Assembly (NCBI RefSeq): GCF_002149015.1
Contig: NZ_NGFO01000011.1
Location: 1 to 64,000, forward strand
DNA length: 64,000 nt
Source: Gordonia lacunae
GTDB lineage: Bacteria; Actinomycetota; Actinomycetes; Mycobacteriales; Mycobacteriaceae
Direction: 5' to 3'
The translations under genes were made by a program, and so were the position numbers. The notes below the pieces were generated by a model that did not search any database, was not told the origin of the DNA, and was given only the letters and a program-made list of their open reading frames with translations. Of this stretch, positions 58,650 to 64,000 are shown in pieces (position 1 is the stretch's first letter; each line of letters opens with the position of its first letter).

Positions 58650-59624
58650 TCACACCCCGGCCGGCAGCAGCACCGTGGTGCCAGTCGTCACCCGAGCCTC
58701 CAGGTCGGCGTGCGCGGCTGCCGCATCCGCCAGTCGGTAACGCTGACCGACGCGCACCTCCACGTCGCCGTCGACGATCGCCTCGAAGTACTCCCCGGCT
58801 CGCCAGTCGAGTTCCTCGGCGGTGTCGGTGAAGTGGGCCAGCGTCGGCCGGGTGACCGACAGTGATCCCGCCGGGTTGAGCCGCTGGAGATCGAACGGCG
58901 GCACCGGACCGCTCGCTGCCCCGAAGAGCACGACCATCCCGCGGATGGCCGTCGACGCCAGGGACTGCTCGAAGGTGTCGGCGCCGACACCGTCGTAGAC
59001 CACCGGCACGCCGCGCCCGTCGGTCAGGTCACGGACCCGGGAGCTGAGGTCCTCGCCGTAGCGCAGGACATGGTCGGCGCCCGCCGACCGGGAGAGCTCC
59101 TCCTTCTCGTCGGACGACACCGTCGTGATGACCGTCAGTCCGCGACGCTTGGCGAGCTGGGTGAGGATCAGTCCGACACCGCCGCCACCGGCGTGGACGA
59201 GGATCGGATCGCCGGCCTGTGGATGGGCACTCCCGTCGAGGAGGTAGTGCGCGGTGAGTCCGCGCAACAACGACGAGCCGGCGACCGCGTCGTCGATCGC
59301 GTCGGGTACCCGAACGGCCTTCGACGCCGGGACCGCGACGAGTTCGGCGTACGAACCGGGCGCCGCACACCACGCCACGCGCTGCCCCTCCTGCAGCGAG
59401 GTCACCTCCGAGCCGGTCGCGACGATGACGCCGGCGCCCTCGGTGCCGGGAACGTAGGGCGGCGTCGAGGGATACAGGCCGCGGCGCAGATACGTGTCGA
59501 TGAAGTTCACGCCCACCGCGGAGGTCCGGACGATCACCTCGTCCGGAGCGGGAATCGGATCGTCGACGCTGCCGAAGGTCAGGACGTCGGGGCCGCCGTG
59601 GCGGGTCACCTGGATAGCTCGCAC
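58650..59624 (-). CDS. qor: Zinc-independent quinone oxidoreductase (MDR family)
   Basis: NADPH-dependent reductase of the medium-chain superfamily. 324 aa with the N-terminal GroES-like domain (GVNFIDTYLRRGLYP, VPGTEGAGVIVATG) and Rossmann domain (ILVHAGGGGVGLILTQLAKRRG). The structural zinc cysteines are absent, as in quinone oxidoreductases. Start GTG 59624. It converges on ctaB; the M. tuberculosis counterpart (Rv1454c) has the same neighbours. Substrate unknown. Confidence 0.88.
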   Translation of the reverse strand: MRAIQVTRHGGPDVLTFGSVDDPIPAPDEVIVRTSAVGVNFIDTYLRRGLYPSTPPYVPGTEGAGVIVATGSEVTSLQEGQRVAWCAAPGSYAELVAVPASKAVRVPDAIDDAVAGSSLLRGLTAHYLLDGSAHPQAGDPILVHAGGGGVGLILTQLAKRRGLTVITTVSSDEKEELSRSAGADHVLRYGEDLSSRVRDLTDGRGVPVVYDGVGADTFEQSLASTAIRGMVVLFGAASGPVPPFDLQRLNPAGSLSVTRPTLAHFTDTAEELDWRAGEYFEAIVDGDVEVRVGQRYRLADAAAAHADLEARVTTGTTVLLPAGV

Positions 59625-59655
59625 GACACCGTTCTACACGCCGACATCGCCCCGG

Positions 59656-59661
59656 TATGCT
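59656..59661 (+). promoter_or_regulatory. -10 hexamer for the gene at 59669, leaderless arrangement
   Basis: TATGCT with seven bases to the ATG at 59669, the clearest leaderless layout in the window. Confidence 0.55.
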
Positions 59662-59668
59662 GACCCCC

Positions 59669-60043
59669 ATGACGAACACCACCGCCGACGAGAACTCGAG
59701 CACGCAGCAGAAGGTCGAGGCACCCACCGAGGTCGTCGCCTCGGTACGCAAGTTCGTCGCACGCGAAGGTGGCAGCGCGAAGGTCGTCCTCCAGGCGATC
59801 GGCGACGCCGGTGTGCGGATCACGCTGGTCGGCGATGCGAACGGCATCCTCGGTGACCGGGTCGTACCCGATCTGGTGACCGCGCAGGCCGTGGTCGATG
59901 CAGTCGACGGTCTCGAGATCGCCGAGTGGGATCGCGACCTCACCTCGGAGACGACGGTGTCGACCTCGCACTACCGCAAGATGGCGGGGTGGGTCGCGCG
60001 ACAGAAGCGTTTCCCGCGGGCGCGCAACCGCGCCATCCTCTGA
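59669..60043 (+). CDS. Conserved hypothetical protein (Rv1455-like)
   Basis: Unknown function, 124 aa. A polar, Thr/Ser/Glu-rich first 20 residues lead to a compact alpha/beta domain (VVASVRKFVAREGGSAKVVLQAIGDAGVRITLVGDANGILGDRVVPDLVTAQAVVDAV) and a basic end KMAGWVARQKRFPRARNRAIL. No signal peptide or membrane segment. ATG 59669 agrees with the -10 box; the earlier TTG/ATG at 59657 is inside that box. It is followed by a strong terminator. Confidence 0.8.
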   Translation: MTNTTADENSSTQQKVEAPTEVVASVRKFVAREGGSAKVVLQAIGDAGVRITLVGDANGILGDRVVPDLVTAQAVVDAVDGLEIAEWDRDLTSETTVSTSHYRKMAGWVARQKRFPRARNRAIL

Positions 60044-60056
60044 GGCCTCGGCCGGA

Positions 60057-61130
60057 TCAGGCAGACTCGCGCAGCGGGTCTGCCTTTTTCGTGGCCGTCT
60101 CCGCCGGGTCCGGGTTCTTCGCGACTGAGTTCTGGGCGACCAGGAGCTGCCAGGTGGCCCCGATCAGCAGGACCGCGCTGCCGAACATGTGCGCGATGAC
60201 GAGCGCGATGGGCAGGTCGGTGGCGAACTGGACGAACCCGATCAGCCCCTGCAGCAGCAACAGCAGCATGAACACCACTGCCGACCGCTGCTGCGGCCGC
60301 GCGAAGACGCGGGCGTAGACGAGCGCCGCGATCGAGAGACCGACCAGGGCGAAGACCGCGTCGGCATGCAGCTGCGTCGCGTTGTCGGGGTCCAGACCGT
60401 TGCGCGGGGCGTCGGCATCACCGGCATGCGGCCCGGAACCGGTCACCACCGTGCCGAGGTAGATCGCCATCCAGGTGACCAGGTAGACGAGCCAGGCAAG
60501 GTAGATGCCCAGCCGGCGGGTCGCGGTCGGCGGGGCATCCGAGTCGGCCGCCTCGGGCGCGTTTGGCGCCGGATAGGGACGCATCCGGAAGACGAGCACC
60601 GCGGCCGCGGACACCAGGGCCATGGACAGCAGGAAGTGCAGCGCGACGACCCACGGGTTGAGCTGCGTGAGCACGGTGATACCGCCGATGACCCCCTGGA
60701 ACGGGATGCCGAGCGCGATCAGGGTGACCAGCCACTTGTCGCGACGGGCGGATCCGGCGAAGCGGAGGACCGCGATCCAGGTCGCGATGGCGATGACGAT
60801 CAGCACCCAGGTGAGCATGCGGTTGCCGAATTCGATGGCACCGTGCACGCCCAGTTCGCCATGCGGCACAAAGGATTCGTCGGTGCACCGCGGCCAGGTC
60901 GGGCATCCGAGTCCCGACCCGGTGACGCGGACGGCACCGCCGGTGGCGACGATGCCCACGTTCGAGATGAGCAGGGCGATCGCCCAGCGGTGCACGAATC
61001 GTGCCGTCGGCCGGCCGAAGCCGGGGACGAATCGCCACGGACCGGTCAGCGGGCGCGGGGCGTCGTCGGTGGACGAGGGTCGCGCACCGGACCGGGACCC
61101 GGCCGGTGCGTTCGAAGTATCGGATGTCAT
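60057..61130 (-). CDS. ctaA: Haem A synthase (COX15/CtaA family)
   Basis: Membrane monooxygenase that turns haem O into haem A for the aa3 oxidase. 357 aa from ATG 61130. It has eight or so membrane segments, the signature VATGGAVRVTGSGLGCPTWPRCTDESFVP (with a Cys pair), GAIEFGNRMLTW with haem-ligand His nearby, and a second half with TGSGPHAGD and LHADAVFALVG. The ATG overlaps the stop of the ABC permease gene (ATGA), so it is coupled to the exporter. ctaB lies nearby. Confidence 0.92.
   Translation of the reverse strand: MTSDTSNAPAGSRSGARPSSTDDAPRPLTGPWRFVPGFGRPTARFVHRWAIALLISNVGIVATGGAVRVTGSGLGCPTWPRCTDESFVPHGELGVHGAIEFGNRMLTWVLIVIAIATWIAVLRFAGSARRDKWLVTLIALGIPFQGVIGGITVLTQLNPWVVALHFLLSMALVSAAAVLVFRMRPYPAPNAPEAADSDAPPTATRRLGIYLAWLVYLVTWMAIYLGTVVTGSGPHAGDADAPRNGLDPDNATQLHADAVFALVGLSIAALVYARVFARPQQRSAVVFMLLLLLQGLIGFVQFATDLPIALVIAHMFGSAVLLIGATWQLLVAQNSVAKNPDPAETATKKADPLRESA
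60060..60089 (+). terminator. Rho-independent terminator inside the 3' end of ctaA
   Basis: GGCAGAC (60060-60066) pairs with GTCTGCC (60078-60084), followed by five T (60085-60089). It would stop the plus-strand gene at 59669. The same bases encode the last residues of CtaA on the other strand. It is the only clear U-tailed terminator in the window. Confidence 0.8.
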
Positions 61131-61942
61131 CGGAATCGGAACCACCTCACCGCCAAGGTGCCGGCCACCGCGGCCCACACCAGCAAGACACCCACCCCGA
61201 AGGCGTCGAACGAACCCTTGGAGGCCATCTCGAGAGCCTCACTCAGGGCCCCCGACGGGATGCACCGCGCGATCCAGTGCACGGCGTCGGGGACGTTGGA
61301 ATCGACGACGACCAGACTGCCGAGGCCGATGAACGCGAACCACAGCAGATTCGCCAGCGCGAGGACGACTTCCGCCTTGAGCGTGCCGCCGAGCAGCAGG
61401 CCGAGCGCCGCGAAGCACGCGGTCCCGACCACCAGGACCACCGCGCCGATGAGCAGGCCGACGGGACTCGGGCGCCAGCCGAACGCGGCACCGATCGCGC
61501 CGAGGATCACCGACTGCAACGCGACCACCACGAGCACGGCGATCGATTTGCCGACGATGATCCCCCAGCGCGGGATCGGGGTGGCGCCGAGCCGTTTGAG
61601 TGCCCCGTAGCGACGGTCGAAGCCCACGGCGATCGCCTGTCCGGTGAACGCCGTCGACATCACCGCGACGGTCAGGATCGCCGGGACGAACAGCGCCGCC
61701 CGCTCTGCCGGGCCGGCGCCGAAGCCGGTGTCGATCGGCAGCAGGCACAAGCCGACGAGCAGCGTGATCGGGATGAACATCGTGAGGAGCAGTTGCTCGC
61801 CGTTGCGGAGCAGGAGCTTCAGTTCGAGCGTCGACTGGGCCGCGATCATCGCCGGCAGGGACGCCGGGCGCGGTGCTGGGCGGAACAGGCCGTCGGGGAA
61901 CGTGCCGGAACGCTGCGCGTCGGTGGGAACGGAGGAGGTCAC
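61127..61942 (-). CDS. ABC-2 type transporter permease
   Basis: 271 aa, GTG start at 61942 inside the stop of the ATPase gene. Six hydrophobic segments (for example LLLTMFIPITLLVGLCLL, AALFVPAILTVAVMSTAFTG, SIAVLVVVALQSVILGAIGAAFGW) and the ABC-2 cytoplasmic element VGFDRRYGALKRLGATPIPRW. It forms an exporter with the ATPase upstream. Homologue of M. tuberculosis Rv1457c, substrate unknown; antibiotic export in annotations is not proven. Confidence 0.88.
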   Translation of the reverse strand: MTSSVPTDAQRSGTFPDGLFRPAPRPASLPAMIAAQSTLELKLLLRNGEQLLLTMFIPITLLVGLCLLPIDTGFGAGPAERAALFVPAILTVAVMSTAFTGQAIAVGFDRRYGALKRLGATPIPRWGIIVGKSIAVLVVVALQSVILGAIGAAFGWRPSPVGLLIGAVVLVVGTACFAALGLLLGGTLKAEVVLALANLLWFAFIGLGSLVVVDSNVPDAVHWIARCIPSGALSEALEMASKGSFDAFGVGVLLVWAAVAGTLAVRWFRFR

Positions 61943-62970
61943 GGTCGTAGGGCCCGTCCGGTCAGGTCGAGGAAGACGTCTTCGAGGCTGCGGGTCTCGA
62001 CCCGGAGATCGGTGGCGAGGACGTTGATCTTCGCGCACCACGCGGTCACGGTGGCCAGCACCTGCGGCGTCATCGGGCCGATCACCAGGTACGAACCCGG
62101 GGTGGCCTCGGTGCAGTGGTAATCCTCCGGCAGCGCCAGGACCAGCATCGACAGGTCGAGACCGCGCGGTGCGGTGAAACGCAGTTCGTTCTCCGCGCCC
62201 GTGCTGGTCAGGTCGGCGGGTGTGCCGTCGGCGACGACCCGCCCGTGGTCGATGATCGCGACGTGGTCGGCGAGTTCCTCGGCCTCGTCCATCAGGTGCG
62301 TGGTCAGCAGCACCGATGCGCCGTCGGCCCGCAGACGGTCGATGAGCTCCCAGACGACGAGCCGGGCGTGGGCGTCGAGCCCCGCGGTCGGTTCGTCGAG
62401 GAAGACCAGCTCGGGCCGGTTGACGACCGCACAGGCCAGCGCGAGCCGCTGCTGCTGGCCGCCGGACAGACGGCGGTAGGACGTCCGGCGCACCTCGGTC
62501 AGGCCGAGTGCCTCCAGGAGGAAGTCGGGATCGATGGGGTCGGCCGCGTACGCCGCGACCAGGCGCAGCATCTCCTCGGCGCGTGCGCCCGGGTAGGCGC
62601 CGCCGCCCTGCAGCATGACGCCGATGCGGCGCCGGAGCGCGTCGTTGTCGGCGACGGGGTCGAGGCCCAGGACGCGGACGGTGCCGGCGTCGGGCGTGGT
62701 GAATCCTTCGCAGATCTCGACGGTGGTCGTCTTGCCCGCTCCGTTGGGCCCGAGCAGGGCCAGGATCTCGCCGCGCCGCAGTGTGAGGTCGAGCCGGTCA
62801 ACGGCGGTGCGGTCGCCGAAGCGCTTGACCAGACCGCTGATCTCGACCGCGGGACCGGTGGAACCGGGCCGATCCGCGGCGGCCTCGCCGGGGGCGGACC
62901 CGGGATCGCGGAGCCGACGATCGTTCACTCGATCGTCGTCGCTGATCTGCCGAGAGGTCGTGCTTCGCAC
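61939..62970 (-). CDS. ABC transporter ATP-binding protein
   Basis: 343 aa. Walker A GPNGAGKTTTVEICEGF (about residue 75), Q-loop MLQGGGAYPGARAEEML, signature RLSGGQQQRLALACAVVN, Walker B LVFLDEPTAGLD and the H-loop LTTHLMDEAEEL are all present, so it should be active. A C-terminal ~90-residue domain follows the ATPase core. GTG 62970 has TAGTCT seven bases upstream (62978-62983), a leaderless layout; the first 40 residues are a variable polar lead. It is coupled to the permease, which is coupled to ctaA. Confidence 0.9.
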   Translation of the reverse strand: MRSTTSRQISDDDRVNDRRLRDPGSAPGEAAADRPGSTGPAVEISGLVKRFGDRTAVDRLDLTLRRGEILALLGPNGAGKTTTVEICEGFTTPDAGTVRVLGLDPVADNDALRRRIGVMLQGGGAYPGARAEEMLRLVAAYAADPIDPDFLLEALGLTEVRRTSYRRLSGGQQQRLALACAVVNRPELVFLDEPTAGLDAHARLVVWELIDRLRADGASVLLTTHLMDEAEELADHVAIIDHGRVVADGTPADLTSTGAENELRFTAPRGLDLSMLVLALPEDYHCTEATPGSYLVIGPMTPQVLATVTAWCAKINVLATDLRVETRSLEDVFLDLTGRALRP

Positions 62971-62977
62971 ACAGGTC

Positions 62978-62983
62978 AGACTA
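62978..62983 (-). promoter_or_regulatory. -10 hexamer for the ABC-ctaA operon
   Basis: TAGTCT on the minus strand, seven bases before the GTG of the ATPase gene. It would give ABC ATPase, permease and ctaA one transcript. Confidence 0.5.
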
Positions 62984-63036
62984 GGCGCTCGGAGCCCAGG
63001 GACGAAAAGCGGTGACCCGGCCCACCGCGCATGCGC

Positions 63037-64000
63037 TCATCGTCGTGCCGACGCCGGGTCGGCCGGGGTCTCGTGGTCGTCCGGAGCGGGTCCACGACGA
63101 CGCCGGCGGCCGGGCGCGCGGTCCTCGAAGAACAGCGCGGTGAGAACCGCGACCATGATCACGCCGGCCAGAAGTCCTTGTGCCAGTACCACTCCGCTGG
63201 TGTTGGAACTGGTGGGCATCACCACGATGGCGATGATCGCCGACGCGGCGATGGTGGAGATCCGGAACCAGGCGCCGGTCGCCCACGCTGCCAGGGGGAT
63301 CACAGCCCACAGGAGGTACCAGGCCTGGACGAACGGGAAGAACAGCACGACTGTGGCCATCGACACACCGAGGGCGCCGAGGGGATGGAGCCGGCCGCCG
63401 AGGGTGGCCAGCATCCACCGGACGATGAACAGTGCGGCGACGAGTTGTCCGATGGGGCGGGCCACCTCGAGGATCGCCTGGGTGTGCTCACCGAGCCCCA
63501 GGGTCACGCCGATCCGTCCGGTGGTCACCGACAGGAGGGTCGGCATCGACATCCAGGAGCGGACGATCTCACCCGTCGACAACGTGCCGGTCCAGCCGAA
63601 ACCGAGCCCGGTGCCGAGCGAGATGCCCATCATCACGACGCCGAGGACCACCACGTAGAAGGCCGCGGACGCGCTCAGCATGTAGACCGACGAGCGCGAC
63701 CGGTCCCACCACTCGCGGATGGGCGCGTGCCGGAGGGCGGGCAGGGTGGCACCCCAGCGCATCGCCAGGGCGATGCCGACGAAGCCCAGCGCGAGCATCG
63801 ACGTGACCTTGATCATGGCCGACGCCGCGAGAACCGCGCCCCCGGCGATGAGGAGCCAGCCCGCCCGGGTGGGGACGAGGGTGCCGGGTCTGCGGAGGCG
63901 GTCGGCGCCGTAGATCGCGCGGAAACTCAGCTCGAGGCCGACGAGCATCAGCCCGAGCATCAGGGCCTCGTTGTGGATGCCGCCGACCAGATGCAGGATG
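63037..64000 (-). CDS. mptB: Alpha-(1->6) mannopyranosyltransferase MptB-like, 5' end outside window
   Basis: GT-C glycosyltransferase that begins the alpha-1,6-mannan core of lipomannan/lipoarabinomannan, using polyprenyl-phosphomannose outside the membrane. The visible C-terminal ~320 residues start in LHLVGGIHNEALM, a family signature, and hold several membrane segments (WLLIAGGAVLAASAMIKV, AAFYVVVLGVVMMGISLG, FFPFVQAWYLLWAVIPLAAWATG) and a polar Arg-rich tail. The frame runs open past base 64000. The location next to the ABC-ctaA operon matches M. tuberculosis Rv1459c. Confidence 0.85.
   Translation of the reverse strand, partial: ILHLVGGIHNEALMLGLMLVGLELSFRAIYGADRLRRPGTLVPTRAGWLLIAGGAVLAASAMIKVTSMLALGFVGIALAMRWGATLPALRHAPIREWWDRSRSSVYMLSASAAFYVVVLGVVMMGISLGTGLGFGWTGTLSTGEIVRSWMSMPTLLSVTTGRIGVTLGLGEHTQAILEVARPIGQLVAALFIVRWMLATLGGRLHPLGALGVSMATVVLFFPFVQAWYLLWAVIPLAAWATGAWFRISTIAASAIIAIVVMPTSSNTSGVVLAQGLLAGVIMVAVLTALFFEDRAPGRRRRRGPAPDDHETPADPASARR

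Overview
The window is high-GC actinobacterial chromosome from the mycolic-acid lineage (Mycobacteriales). Gordonia is the most likely genus, but this is inferred from protein character and gene order, not proven. The gene order follows Mycobacterium tuberculosis closely (the Rv2553c-Rv2534c block joined to an Rv1379-Rv1459c-like block). Markers of the group include mIHF, WhiA, an OpcA-dependent glucose-6-phosphate dehydrogenase, a motif-poor PriA, a 13E12/DUF222 HNH gene and an MptB mannosyltransferase. No rRNA, tRNA, CRISPR array or recognisable insertion sequence was found.

Layout. 1-5929: mltG (5' end possibly outside the window) and the shikimate cluster aroE, a minimal prepilin peptidase, aroC, aroK, aroB. 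The usual aroD/aroQ is missing after aroB and a ~150-bp inverted repeat lies there. 6127-8925: an Rv2536-like membrane protein on the minus strand, then pepQ, efp, nusB. 8980-17913: pyrimidine operon pyrR-pyrB-pyrC-membrane protein-carA-carB-pyrF behind a PyrR-binding leader that can hide the pyrR ribosome site. 18420-26705: mihF, gmk, rpoZ, coaBC, metK, priA, fmt, rsmB (nucleoid, nucleotide, CoA and SAM synthesis, translation). 26706-34249: a ~7.5-kb accessory island of visibly lower GC between rsmB and rpe. 34250-39250: rpe, ribD, FMN riboswitch, ribE, ribBA, ribH and a PH-like membrane gene. 39261-44307: uvrC, rapZ, yvcK, whiA. 44500-50792: gap, pgk, tpiA, secG, ppc. 50799-57320 (minus): pgl, opcA, zwf, tal, tkt, the pentose phosphate cluster. 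57629-64000: ctaB, qor, a small hypothetical gene, ctaA, a two-gene ABC exporter, and mptB cut by the window edge.

The most unusual part is the rsmB-rpe island. It carries a three-gene module: a ~100-aa EspC/WXG100-like protein, an 836-aa protein with an N-terminal WXG element and a long helical body, and a lipoprotein. The module is intact at 30585-34196. A second, decayed copy lies at 26835-28168, in which both secreted-type genes are reduced to fragments but the lipoprotein gene is whole. Between the copies are an ArsR/SRPBCC pair with a repeated operator-like sequence and an HNH gene with a LexA-like SOS box. The proteins look like type VII secretion substrates with a surface partner; what they do is unknown.

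Elsewhere the genes work as tight, often translationally coupled operons (ATGA/GTGA overlaps). Several genes seem to be read from leaderless transcripts, with a -10 hexamer seven or eight bases before the start codon (pepQ, rpe, uvrC, ppc, the gene at 59669, the ABC ATPase).
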